From Halobaculum sp. MBLA0143 (lineage in GTDB: Archaea > Halobacteriota > Halobacteria > Halobacteriales > Haloferacaceae): a stretch of 64,000 nucleotides of DNA. The stretch lies in NCBI RefSeq assembly GCF_041361465.1, contig NZ_JBGKAC010000001.1:620001-684000 (forward strand), given 5' to 3'. Position 1 is the first letter of the stretch, and every line of letters begins with the position of its first letter. The position numbers and the translations under genes are program-made. Below are positions 8,382 through 15,912 of this stretch, one piece after another. The notes beneath the pieces are model-generated. The model worked only from the letters and a program-made list of their open reading frames with translations, was not told the origin of the DNA and did no database searches.

Positions 8382-9650
8382 GTGGGCAAGAAGATCTCCT
8401 CGAATCAGGCGCTGGAACAACGTTCCCGGACGGAACTGAAGTCGGCGTTCGAGGGCTGGGCCGTTAACGACTTAGAGAACGACTTCGGGCTCGACTTCGT
8501 CGTTCAACTGGCGAGCCCGGCCAGGCGAGAGGAGGAACAGCACACCGAACTGACACCGTTCAGCTGTTATGTCCAACTGAAGGCCGCCGAGTCGTTCGAC
8601 GGCGGAGAGTCCGTCAGCCGTTCGATCAGCACCGATCTGTTCGACTCCTACTGGGGGAGTCCGGTCCCGATCGCCTTCGTGTTCTACGAAGACTCGACAG
8701 GGGACCTCTACTACCAGTTCCTGCAAGACATCGTCTGGACCGACCTCTGGGAGTCGACACCGACGTGGCGGACACAGGAGACGGTGACCGTTCGGATCGA
8801 CAGGGACCGACAGCTGACGGACAGAGACGACTTCGGGGAGGCGGTCGAGGCGTGCCAGCGACGGATCGAGACACGTCGGTACAGGCAGCAGTTGGTCGAA
8901 TCGGCGCTTAGCGAGCGTGTCGGTGGAAGAGGGGCCCTCGCCGGAACAGAGCATGTAATGGCCTACTTCGCTAACATCGTTGACAACGGTCCTCTTCCAT
9001 ACGAACTGAAACCGATACGACAATGTCTGAGCGAACTCGCCCCGCTTGACTTTCACACCACCGTCACGGGATGTGATCCGGCTGCACCGTTGTTCACCCT
9101 GTACGACTGCTGCCGGGTGGCGGCCCGCATTTGCACGGACGAAGTCCCAGAGATGGCCGAGTTCTTCTCGGGGTACGCAGACCGAACCCGCGCGTCCCTA
9201 CGACACTGGCTCGTCGGGAACGTCTACCTGAACTGTGAGATAGACGAGACGTTCGTGATGCTCGACGTGTACGAACTCACCCAGGAACCGACCGAATTCG
9301 GTCTCTGGATGGCAACACAGCAGTACGAGGACGGAGTGTTCTGGGACGAGAACCCACGATCGATCTGCAACACACCGACCTACAAGCTCGTTGAACAGGT
9401 CCCGTACGAGGAGGCGACTGCTCCACACAACGCCTGTGAGGAGGGCGACCACGAGATGATCGTCACAAGCCCAGACGGTATCGATCCGTTTCTCTCCTGT
9501 GAGCGCTGCGGCCTCTCGATGGATGTTCTGTGTGAAACCCCGTGCCATGTGCCTGAACTGACGTGTAACCGATGCGGTGAGAACACCCTCGGAGAAGTAG
9601 TCGACGAGTCGGGGGTATACTGTAATGCCTGTGCGGCCAATCGGCGCTAA
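8382..9650 (+). CDS. DUF4365-type nuclease-like protein with C-terminal zinc ribbons
   Basis: A 422-residue protein. Residues 1-150 match the DUF4365 pattern: an N-terminal Gln-rich helix (SSNQALEQRSRTEL), then D38 in NDFGLDFVVQL, and Q65-x-K67 in CYVQLKA, the spacing of a PD-(D/E)xK nuclease core. The middle (about 170-330) is helical with no recognised domain. The last 60 residues hold Cys pairs (CERCG, CNRCG, CNAC), likely two zinc ribbons. From about 8930 on, AT-ending codons are more frequent than in neighbours, suggesting horizontal transfer. GTG 8382 begins with MGKKISSNQAL. DUF4365 proteins are often found in defence or mobile contexts; no defence partner is adjacent. It overlaps the convergent ASCH gene by 4 bases. 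Confidence 0.75.
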   Translation: MGKKISSNQALEQRSRTELKSAFEGWAVNDLENDFGLDFVVQLASPARREEEQHTELTPFSCYVQLKAAESFDGGESVSRSISTDLFDSYWGSPVPIAFVFYEDSTGDLYYQFLQDIVWTDLWESTPTWRTQETVTVRIDRDRQLTDRDDFGEAVEACQRRIETRRYRQQLVESALSERVGGRGALAGTEHVMAYFANIVDNGPLPYELKPIRQCLSELAPLDFHTTVTGCDPAAPLFTLYDCCRVAARICTDEVPEMAEFFSGYADRTRASLRHWLVGNVYLNCEIDETFVMLDVYELTQEPTEFGLWMATQQYEDGVFWDENPRSICNTPTYKLVEQVPYEEATAPHNACEEGDHEMIVTSPDGIDPFLSCERCGLSMDVLCETPCHVPELTCNRCGENTLGEVVDESGVYCNACAANRR

Positions 9651-9961
9651 ACCGCCTCGAAGGCGTGCCGGACGACCTCGCTGTCGTCGTCCCACTCGAA
9701 GTTGCCGCCGTGGACCATCTTCATCCGGCGCTTGTACGCCTCTAAGTCCTCGGAGCCTTCCGCCTGTGCGTCCTCGTCGGTGAGGTCGCCCAGGGTGCGG
9801 TGGGTGATATCCGTCACCTCGAAGGTGGTGCCGTCGATCTCGAAGGTGTCACCCTCCTCCGCGTAGGCGTGGCCGCGGTGGAGCTGTGTCACCTCGCCGT
9901 CGGCCGCCATCTGTTGGACGCGCTCGTTGGGCAGCATTTCGCCGGGGTCGATCTCTGCCAT
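9647..9961 (-). CDS. ASCH-domain protein
   Basis: A 104-residue protein with an ASCH fold, a PUA-related RNA-binding or nuclease-like domain. Family landmarks are the basic residue plus turn RGHAYAEEGDTFEIDGTTFEV, then ITHRTLGDLTDEDAQAEG, and the C-terminal EWDDDSEVVRHAFE strand. Its substrate is unknown. ATG 9961 is chosen since it gives a complete domain without the Ser/Arg-rich extension upstream. The gene is divergent from the ferredoxin at 10084, with 122 bases between the starts, and overlaps the DUF4365 gene tail by 4 bases. Confidence 0.82.
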   Translation of the reverse strand: MAEIDPGEMLPNERVQQMAADGEVTQLHRGHAYAEEGDTFEIDGTTFEVTDITHRTLGDLTDEDAQAEGSEDLEAYKRRMKMVHGGNFEWDDDSEVVRHAFEAV

Positions 9962-10083
9962 ACGTTCGTCTGTGGGCTCCGGCACCGAAACGGTGTCGCC
10001 ACGCGACGGGATCGGCGCCGTGGGGCGATCCCGACGCGAGCGGGATAACAAGGTTTTCGGGGGGACCACACCACCGAGAGAGT

Positions 10084-10422
10084 ATGACCGACTACACCGT
10101 GGAGTTCGTCGGGACCGGCGAGGAGATCACGGTCTCGGACACGGAGACGATCCTCGCGGCGTGTCTCGACGCCGGGATCGCCCAGGAGTACTCCTGTCGC
10201 GTCGGTATGTGTCTGGCGTGTTCCGCGGAGATCGTCGAGGGCGAGGTGAACCAACGGGTCGCCGTCGCGCGGGCGCTCACGGAGGAGGAAGCAGAGGAGT
10301 ACGCTCTGACGTGTATGGCGCGACCGGCGTCGGACCTGAAGCTGGACCGCGGGACGTACCCCCCGAGCATCGAGGGCGACGGCCGCGTCGAAGGCGAGGA
10401 GACGGCGGCCGCCGACGACTGA
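10084..10422 (+). CDS. 2Fe-2S plant-type ferredoxin
   Basis: A 112-residue electron carrier. The cluster ligands are C38, C43, C46 (CRVGMCLAC) and C77 (LTCMA), the C-x4-C-x2-C...C pattern of plant-type ferredoxins. The protein is acidic and ends in a disordered Glu/Ala tail, as usual in haloarchaea, but lacks the N-terminal acidic insertion of the main halobacterial ferredoxin. ATG 10084 is the only well-placed start. Its redox partner is not shown by the context; the neighbours are a divergent ASCH protein and a convergent sulfur-related rhodanese/hydrolase fusion. Confidence 0.92.
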   Translation: MTDYTVEFVGTGEEITVSDTETILAACLDAGIAQEYSCRVGMCLACSAEIVEGEVNQRVAVARALTEEEAEEYALTCMARPASDLKLDRGTYPPSIEGDGRVEGEETAAADD

Positions 10423-10436
10423 TCCGGTTCGGGCCC

Positions 10437-10472
10437 GGAGTCGACGCCAGTCTCGGAGTCGACGCCAGTCTC
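10437..10472. repeat. Perfect two-copy 18-bp tandem repeat
   Basis: Units 10437-10454 and 10455-10472 are identical and lie between the convergent ferredoxin stop (10422) and the rhodanese/hydrolase stop (10477). Nothing else is seen in this 54-base gap. Confidence 0.88.
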
Positions 10473-10476
10473 GAAC

Positions 10477-11691
10477 TCAATCCCCGGCGACGGCGCAGTT
10501 GTTCGGCCCGAGTTCCGCCTCGAACGCGTGGTCGTCGTCCATCGACCGCCGGCCGAGGTTGGTCGCCACAATCTCCGAGAAGTTGCTCGGCCGCGGCGGC
10601 AGCTCCGCGGAGACGGCGTCGACGAACGCCCCACGAGAGAGCGACAGGAGATCGAAGCCGAGATCGCCGACGCGGGCGGTGAAGGCACCGTCGCGGGTGT
10701 TCGCCACGTCGGCGGCGTGTCCCGGCGCGAGGACGGTGTGGTCGGGAACGGCCAGCAGTCGGTCGTGGAGGCTGTCGTAGGCGGCGGCCGCGAGGTCGCG
10801 GGCGGGCTCGCCGGCGCCCGCCTCCAGGTCCGGCCGGCCGACGCTCGTCGTGAACAGTGCGTCGCCGGAGAACAGGTGTTCGAGGCCGACGAGCGCGACG
10901 TGTTCGTGGGTGTGGCCGGGGGTGTGACGCACCCGGAGCGTCCGGTCGCCGACGGCGACTGTGTCGCCGTCCTCCAGCAGCCGTGTCTCCGGCGTCGCGT
11001 CGAGTCCCCGCTCCGTCGCGCCGGCGGGGACGGCCGGCGTCGCGCCGGTCGCGGCCGCTAGCGCCGGGACGCCCGAGACGTGGTCGGCGTGGACGTGAGT
11101 GTCGACGACCGTCCGGACCTCGACGCCGAGACCGGCCGCGTCTCCGCGGTAGCGGTCGACGAACGCCCGCAGTGGGTCGACGACGACTGCGTCCCCGTCG
11201 GCTTCGGTGTCTCCAGAGTCGCCGCCCTCGGCGCCGAGGTCACCGCCGACGGCGACGAGGTAGGAGAGACAGCCGGACGCCGGACGCTGGTACTGTCTGA
11301 CCGTGACGCCCGTCGGCGCCGGGAGGTCGGTCGCCAGCAGCGTCTCGGCGTACGCCGCCGTGCCGCCGACGAGGTTGACCGCCCGTCGACCGTGTTCGCG
11401 GAGGGTCGCGGCGACGTCGTCGGAGGCGGCGCCGCGGGCACAGACGACGACGACGGGATCGGCGAGGTCGTCGGGCAGGGGGTCGAGCGGGTCGCCGGTC
11501 ACGCCGGCGGCGACGAACTCGACGTGTGGCACCTGCCGGGCCGTGACGCCGGCGGCGTCGACGCCCCACGCCTCGAACTCGTCGCGGTCGCGGAGGTCGA
11601 GGACGGAGACGCTCGCGCCGTCGCGCAGCGCTCGTGCCAGCGTCTCGGCCGTCACGCTGTCGCCGGCCAACGAGTCGGGGGTGTCGTCCAT
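10477..11691 (-). CDS. Rhodanese / metallo-beta-lactamase-fold fusion (persulfide dioxygenase-like)
   Basis: A 404-residue two-domain enzyme. The N-terminal rhodanese (about 15-115) carries the active Cys in VVCARGAASDD. The metallo-beta-lactamase domain (about 125-370) has the metal motif THVHADH, then HTPGHTHEH and LAPGH. The tail RPSNFSEIVATN is typical of ETHE1/CstB persulfide dioxygenases. This suggests oxidation of persulfide or glutathione-like persulfides to sulfite with sulfur transfer by the rhodanese; this is inferred from family features. The domain order is reversed relative to bacterial fusions that end in rhodanese. ATG 11691 starts with an acidic stretch and is the natural start; the divergent neighbour starts 59 bases away. 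Confidence 0.87.
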   Translation of the reverse strand: MDDTPDSLAGDSVTAETLARALRDGASVSVLDLRDRDEFEAWGVDAAGVTARQVPHVEFVAAGVTGDPLDPLPDDLADPVVVVCARGAASDDVAATLREHGRRAVNLVGGTAAYAETLLATDLPAPTGVTVRQYQRPASGCLSYLVAVGGDLGAEGGDSGDTEADGDAVVVDPLRAFVDRYRGDAAGLGVEVRTVVDTHVHADHVSGVPALAAATGATPAVPAGATERGLDATPETRLLEDGDTVAVGDRTLRVRHTPGHTHEHVALVGLEHLFSGDALFTTSVGRPDLEAGAGEPARDLAAAAYDSLHDRLLAVPDHTVLAPGHAADVANTRDGAFTARVGDLGFDLLSLSRGAFVDAVSAELPPRPSNFSEIVATNLGRRSMDDDHAFEAELGPNNCAVAGD

Positions 11692-11750
11692 GCCCTCACT
11701 CGGCGGGGGGACGGGGAAACGTTAACGCCCGGACACGCCGAGGGTGAAAC

Positions 11751-12392
11751 ATGGACGCAGAGACGTTCCAGACGGATCTAGAGTCGGCGAAACGGACGGA
11801 GTTGGACCGACTCGCCTCGAACAAACTGCTGATCGCGCTGACGGACGCCACACTGGAACGGACGGCGGTGTTGTCGGCGGCCGCCGACAGCGAACACGCC
11901 GCCCACGAGACCTTCCGGACGTGGGCCGACGCCGAGACGGACCCGGAGGCGGCCGAGGCGTTCGCCTGGACCCGCGACCGGGAACTGGAGCACCGCGACC
12001 GCGTGGTGTCGTCGCTCGCGGCCGACGACACGGACCACGACCCGGCCGACGGCGGCCCGTTGCACACGTACCTCCGCGAGCGGACGGACACGGTCGAACG
12101 GGTCGCCGCGGGGCTGGTCGCCCGGCCGCTCGTCTCCGAGAGGACCCACACGCAGGTGATCTCCTTCTTCGTCAACGACGCCGACGAGACCCGCGCGAAT
12201 CTGTTCCGAGAGCTGAAGTCGGAGACCAGAGAGGAGTTAGAACGCGGACTGACGCTGTTAGAGTCGTCGTGCGACGGCGACGACGACTGGGAGCGCGCCC
12301 GGATGGTGGCGGAGTACACGATCCAGGTGGCGTACGACGACTACGCCGACGGGCTGGCGGGTGTCGGAGTGGACCCGAAGCCGATCTGTTAG
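11751..12392 (+). CDS. Ferritin-like / rubrerythrin-family helical protein
   Basis: A 213-residue all-helical protein. Features compatible with a ferritin-like four-helix bundle are the regularly spaced acidic and His residues: ERTAVLSAAADSEHAAHETF, TRDRELEHRDRVV and HTQVISFFVNDADETRANLF. The haloarchaeal rubrerythrin-family proteins of this length have this look, but a full set of two ExxH motifs is only partly visible (ELEH, and none clear in the last helix), so metal binding is unproved. ATG 11751 is 59 bases from the divergent rhodanese fusion, and a shared control region for redox-related genes is possible. Confidence 0.68.
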   Translation: MDAETFQTDLESAKRTELDRLASNKLLIALTDATLERTAVLSAAADSEHAAHETFRTWADAETDPEAAEAFAWTRDRELEHRDRVVSSLAADDTDHDPADGGPLHTYLRERTDTVERVAAGLVARPLVSERTHTQVISFFVNDADETRANLFRELKSETREELERGLTLLESSCDGDDDWERARMVAEYTIQVAYDDYADGLAGVGVDPKPIC

Positions 12393-12468
12393 CACCTCCA
12401 ACGGCCGAACTCTCCGGTGTACGGACAGTCGCGGCGCGGTTCTGACGGCCGAACCGAGGCACAGTTCG

Positions 12469-13077
12469 TCAACGGCCGAACCGGCGCTGGCGTCGTTCGT
12501 ACGCCAACACCGCCCGGAGGTAGTCGCGCCGCCGGAAGTCGCGCCAGTTCACGTCCGTGAAGTACAGCTCCGAGTAGACGGACTGCCAGATCATGAAGTC
12601 CGACAGTCGTTCGGCGCCGGTCTTGACGACCAGGTCCGGCTCCTCCGGGAACACGAGCCGCCGCTCTACGTCCTCGGCGTCGATCTCGTCGGGCTCTAAC
12701 TCCCCCGCCTCCACGCCCTCGGCGATCTCTCTGACGGCGGCGGCGAACTCCCGTTTGCCGCCGAGACCGATGTTGACCTGGATGGGGGCGTCCGCTCGCT
12801 CCGTGTCGTCCGGTCGGCGGACGGTGAGCGGCCGCGGGGCCTCCACCCCCTCCAGTTCGCGTGCGAGCGTCTCGACGACCGCCTCGTCCAAGACGGACAC
12901 GGAGACGGTCACGCGGCTGGCGCCGTAGTCGAACGCCCACGAGAGCACGTCCGAGAGGGTGTCGTAGGCTCCCTGTTCCAACAGGTCCCGCTCCGTGAGG
13001 ACGACCGCGACGTGGTCCGGCGGGTCGGCGTCCTCCAGCCGGTGACGGACGGCGAGGTAGATGTCGTACAGCCCCAC
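12469..13077 (-). CDS. Degenerate cis-prenyltransferase (UppS-family, probably noncatalytic subunit)
   Basis: A 202-residue protein of the undecaprenyl diphosphate synthase family. The C-terminal half is well conserved: PDLVVKTGAERLSDFMIWQ, then YSELYFTDVNWRDF and the helix to the end. The N-terminal catalytic loop, normally D-G-N-R-R/R-W, reads LTERDLLEQG, so the essential Asp is missing, and the protein is about 40 residues shorter than active UppS. The last residues RRFGR contain an R-x-G. This pattern matches NgBR/Nus1-type accessory subunits rather than an active synthase. GTG 13077 (MGLYDIYLAVRHR) is preferred to the TTG at 13104. It should act in polyprenol (dolichol) synthesis for protein glycosylation. 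Confidence 0.82.
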   Translation of the reverse strand: MGLYDIYLAVRHRLEDADPPDHVAVVLTERDLLEQGAYDTLSDVLSWAFDYGASRVTVSVSVLDEAVVETLARELEGVEAPRPLTVRRPDDTERADAPIQVNIGLGGKREFAAAVREIAEGVEAGELEPDEIDAEDVERRLVFPEEPDLVVKTGAERLSDFMIWQSVYSELYFTDVNWRDFRRRDYLRAVLAYERRQRRFGR

Positions 13078-13147
13078 GCGCTCCGCTGTGTCGCCGGGAG
13101 ACAAAAGCCGACCGGCTCGTCGGCCGCGTGGCCCCCCGACTCCGTGG

Positions 13148-13155
13148 ATTTATAG
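13148..13155 (+). promoter_or_regulatory. TATA box of the HTH regulator gene
   Basis: ATTTATAG centred about 29 bases before ATG 13181, consistent with a leaderless or very short leader transcript. Confidence 0.55.
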
Positions 13156-13180
13156 CTACAGGCGAGCAACTCTGGTGCAA

Positions 13181-13714
13181 ATGTCGTCTATCGAACTCAC
13201 GTCGAGCCAGCGTGACATCCTGTCTGCGCTGGTCGACCTCCACCGGGAGCGGGAGGACTCGGTCAAAGGAGAGACCATCGCCGGGGAGGTGGGGCGCAAC
13301 GCCGGCACCATCCGCAACCAGATGCAGAGCCTGAAGGCGCTCCAACTCGTCGAGGGAGTACCCGGGCCGAAGGGTGGATACCGACCGACGACGAAGGCGT
13401 TCGAGGCGTTGGACGTCCAACAGATGGACGACCCGGCGTCGACGCCGTTGGCGCTGGAAGGGGAACACCAGGAGAGCCTGAACGTCCAGGAGATCGACCT
13501 CACCTCCGTCCACCACCCGGAGCTGTGTCGCGCGGAGGTGACGGCACAGGGATCGATCCGTCACATCAGCGACGGCGACAGCGTCACCGTCGGCCCGACG
13601 CCGTTGTCGAAGCTCGTCATCGAGGGGACCGTCGACGGGAAAGAGGAGGCCGCCAACACGCTCGTGTTGAAGATCGACGGGATGCGAGCACCCGCGGGAG
13701 AGTCGTCACACTAG
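13181..13714 (+). CDS. HTH transcriptional regulator with conserved C-terminal domain
   Basis: A 177-residue protein. The winged HTH is at about residues 5-70: SSQRDILSALVDLHREREDSVKGETIAGEVGRN, the recognition helix NAGTIRNQMQSLKALQLVEG, and a wing GPKGGYRPTTKAFEAL. A beta-rich C-terminal domain (about 95-175) with EVTAQGSIRHISDGDSVTVGPTP and EGTVDGKEEAANTLVLKIDGM may bind a small ligand. I recognise this as a conserved archaeal regulator layout (Rrf2/TrmB-like HTH) but cannot name its target. The TATA box 29 bases upstream supports ATG 13181. It is divergent from the cis-prenyltransferase, starts about 100 bases apart. Confidence 0.78.
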   Translation: MSSIELTSSQRDILSALVDLHREREDSVKGETIAGEVGRNAGTIRNQMQSLKALQLVEGVPGPKGGYRPTTKAFEALDVQQMDDPASTPLALEGEHQESLNVQEIDLTSVHHPELCRAEVTAQGSIRHISDGDSVTVGPTPLSKLVIEGTVDGKEEAANTLVLKIDGMRAPAGESSH

Positions 13715-13735
13715 CCCGTCGCTCGTGGCCCGGGG

Positions 13736-13984
13736 TCAGGTTCGGTCGTCGAGGAAGTCCGTCGAGAAGGCGAGGTACGCCAACGCGGAACAGAAGAGGA
13801 TCGGCGGGAGGATCATGAACCCCCACAGTGGGTTGATCCCCCACCACAGCAGGAGGAGCACGTCCGCGAGCCCGAGCGCGAGAAACGGGGCGACGTACAA
13901 CACCGCCCGGCGACGCCGAGTCCTGTCGGTTCCCAGATCCGGATCGAGATTCGGGCCGTCGTCGACTGCGGCCTCGTCGCTCAT
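13736..13984 (-). CDS. Small two-helix membrane protein (DUF3311-like)
   Basis: An 82-residue protein with an acidic N-terminus, a basic RTRRRR stop-transfer signal, and two hydrophobic helices (about 28-48 and 54-75: YVAPFLALGLADVLLLLWWGINP and ILPPILFCSALAYLAF as landmarks). The two-helix hairpin with a GINP turn looks like small DUF3311-type proteins that sit next to solute symporters, but no symporter is present here, so the family is a guess. ATG 13984 gives the full N-terminus. It lies 47 bases downstream of the membrane protein at 14032-14328 on the same strand and may be cotranscribed. Confidence 0.7.
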   Translation of the reverse strand: MSDEAAVDDGPNLDPDLGTDRTRRRRAVLYVAPFLALGLADVLLLLWWGINPLWGFMILPPILFCSALAYLAFSTDFLDDRT

Positions 13985-14031
13985 ACGCGCGGTTCGTCCC
14001 CCTGGGACAAAAGCGGCCCGACGCGTCGCCG

Positions 14032-14328
14032 TCACTCGGCTGCGTCGTCGAACCGCGACAGCACCCGAACGACGGTGAACAGCCCGGTCACGACGACGCC
14101 GGCGAGGGCGACGCCGTAGGCCGCGAGCGAGAGGCCGCTGACGGGCAACACGAGCACGCTGAGCAGTCTGACAGTCTCTGCGGGGCTGTTCGAGCCGAGG
14201 GTGTAGCCGGCGATTCCGGCGAACACCACGACTGTCGCGGCCGCTCCCAGGAGGTAGCGTCGGCCGTTGCCGCCCGGTTGGATCTCGTCGGGCCGGAGCG
14301 GCCGGTCCGTCTCGTCGGTCACAGCCAC
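14032..14328 (-). CDS. Hypothetical membrane protein (three hydrophobic segments)
   Basis: A 98-residue protein of unknown function. The N-terminal 22 residues are polar (DETDRPLRPDEIQPGGNGRR); hydrophobic segments follow at about 25-43, 53-70 and 72-88. No known family was recognised. It is divergent from cytidine deaminase (start 14405), and the GTTTTTGC stretch near 14373 may serve one of the two promoters. GTG/ATG choice: 14328 is used because it gives the usual MAVTDET haloarchaeal N-terminus. Confidence 0.7.
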   Translation of the reverse strand: MAVTDETDRPLRPDEIQPGGNGRRYLLGAAATVVVFAGIAGYTLGSNSPAETVRLLSVLVLPVSGLSLAAYGVALAGVVVTGLFTVVRVLSRFDDAAE

Positions 14329-14404
14329 ACTCTGAGCCGCGGCGGCTTGTCGCTGTCGAACCCCGTCTCGGTGTGTTTTTGCCCCGACCCGGGTAACCCC
14401 CGGT

Positions 14405-14812
14405 ATGGACGAGGAGGTAGCCGACCTGTTCGAGGCCGCCGAGACGGCGATGGAGTCTGCACACGTCCCCTACTCGGAGTACCCGGTCGGGGCCGCACTG
14501 GAGACGGCCGACGGCGAGGTGTTCGTCGGCTGTAACGTGGAGAACGCGAACTACTCCAACTCGCTGCACGCCGAGGAGGTGGCCGTCGGCGAGGCTGTCA
14601 AGCGAGGACACACGGCGTTCTCGCGGCTGGCGGTCGTGTCGGCGGCCCGCGACGGCGTCACGCCGTGCGGGATGTGTCGCCAGACGCTGGCAGAGTTCTG
14701 TGCCGAGTCGCTGCCGGTGTTCTGTCTGGACGGTGAGACGGTCGTCGAGTACAGCCTCGGAGAACTCCTGCCGGCGGCGATCAGCGAGGAGACGCTGTCG
14801 GACAGTCGGTAG
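14405..14812 (+). CDS. cdd: Cytidine deaminase
   Basis: A 135-residue zinc enzyme that deaminates cytidine and deoxycytidine to uridine in pyrimidine salvage. The zinc site is visible: H55-A-E57 (NSLHAEEVA, with E57 as proton shuttle) and C88-x2-C91 (PCGMC). The substrate loop NVENANYSNS lies just before. The first ligand is His as in dimeric enzymes, although the length fits the tetrameric class; this combination is also seen in other haloarchaeal homologs as far as I recall. ATG 14405 is the only good start. An 18-bp tandem repeat array begins 3 bases after the stop. Confidence 0.94.
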   Translation: MDEEVADLFEAAETAMESAHVPYSEYPVGAALETADGEVFVGCNVENANYSNSLHAEEVAVGEAVKRGHTAFSRLAVVSAARDGVTPCGMCRQTLAEFCAESLPVFCLDGETVVEYSLGELLPAAISEETLSDSR

Positions 14813-14814
14813 CT

Positions 14815-14904
14815 GCGCCGACGCTGTCGATTGCGCCAGCTCTGCCGATTGCGTCAGCACTGTCGATTGGGCCAGCTCTGCCGACTGCGTCGGCGTTGCC
14901 GGCT
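14815..14904. repeat. Five-copy 18-bp tandem repeat array
   Basis: Five contiguous degenerate units start at 14815, 14833, 14851, 14869 and 14887, of the form G-C-G-C/T-C-A/G-G-C-N-C/T-T-G-C/T-C-G-A-T-T. The array fills the gap between the cdd stop and the stop codon of the convergent gene (14903-14905), which lies at its end. There are no spacers. Confidence 0.88.
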
Positions 14905-15748
14905 ACGCCGTGTCGTCGTCGGGGAACCGGTGGATCACCGCCCCACAGTCGGCACACGCCAACACGTCGTCCGCCAGCGAGCCGTAGACGCCCCCGGCGC
15001 CGCCACAACACTCCGCCTGGGTAGTCTCCTCCACGTCGCCGCCACAGACGGGACACTCCGGGAGGAACAGCCGGAGCGGCCGTGTCGCCGGCTGCCAGTA
15101 GCGTGGCGGGACGCCCGCCGACGACAGCGCCTCCACGCTGGCGGTGTCCGTGATCGCCGCCGGCCGCGACAGCGCTGTCCCCGTCGGCCCGCCCACCTGG
15201 ACGCCGTCGGCGACGACCGTCGCCTCGTCGGTGAAGCCGGCGGCGTCGGCGACCCGCGCCGCGAGCGTCTCGTCGCCGGCCGCCCGTAGCTCTCGGACCG
15301 CGTCGAGCCACTCCCGCTCGAACGACTCCCCGAGGTGGAGCCGTTCCTCGCCGGTCAACACGCCGGCCGACAGCAACGCCCGTGTCACCTCGTCGCCACT
15401 CGGCGCCTCGTCGTCGGCCGCCTCGCGGTCCGCGTCCGCGAGGGTGGTCTTGGGGTCGGCGCCGTCGCCGCTCCCGCCCCCTCCACCGCTCCCGCCGCCG
15501 CCGTGGTCGAACCGGATCGGCAGCCACGCGGCGACGGCCGGGGCGAACTGCGGCGTGTACGGGACGACGTACCCTCGGAGCGCGACCAGCGCCAGCCCGA
15601 CCCCGACCGCGAGGCCGGCGACGACCGGCGAGACGACGGCCAGACCGGCCCCAGCGAGCGCCACGAGCGCGACGTTGACGACAGTGCAGGGAGTACACCG
15701 GTTCTCGCCGGTGTACTCCGGTCGGCGGATGGCGGAGACGACGGACAT
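14903..15748 (-). CDS. Hypothetical membrane-anchored protein with zinc-ribbon tail
   Basis: A 281-residue protein of unknown function. Two N-terminal hydrophobic helices (about 22-60, TVVNVALVALAGAGLAVV and a second) anchor it. A Gly/Ser-rich flexible linker at about 82-100 (GGGGSGGGGGSG) is followed by a soluble helical region with LLSAGVLTGEERLHLGESFEREW. The C-terminal ~50 residues hold Cys pairs CPVCGG and CCGGAGG...CADCG that form a zinc ribbon facing the cytoplasm, or outside, depending on topology. ATG 15748 is chosen over an upstream open frame without good codon use. It is divergent from the halocyanin gene at 15913, so they may share a 164-base control region. Confidence 0.72.
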   Translation of the reverse strand: MSVVSAIRRPEYTGENRCTPCTVVNVALVALAGAGLAVVSPVVAGLAVGVGLALVALRGYVVPYTPQFAPAVAAWLPIRFDHGGGGSGGGGGSGDGADPKTTLADADREAADDEAPSGDEVTRALLSAGVLTGEERLHLGESFEREWLDAVRELRAAGDETLAARVADAAGFTDEATVVADGVQVGGPTGTALSRPAAITDTASVEALSSAGVPPRYWQPATRPLRLFLPECPVCGGDVEETTQAECCGGAGGVYGSLADDVLACADCGAVIHRFPDDDTA

Positions 15749-15912
15749 CGACAGTCGGTTGGTGACGGAGCCGCCTGAGAGTTTCGCAGGCGGCGAAGTC
15801 GCCTCGGCGACGGTGTCACTCGACGGCCGGGCCGGTCCCCTGCCCGATCTCTTCCCGTGCGTCGGGAACGCGCGAGAGCGACTTGCCCGCCGGTCGCCTA
15901 CCGACCGAGTCG

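Noticed and set aside
14815-14904. CRISPR array
   Set aside because: Units are contiguous with no spacers; the same holds for all the other tandem repeats in the window.
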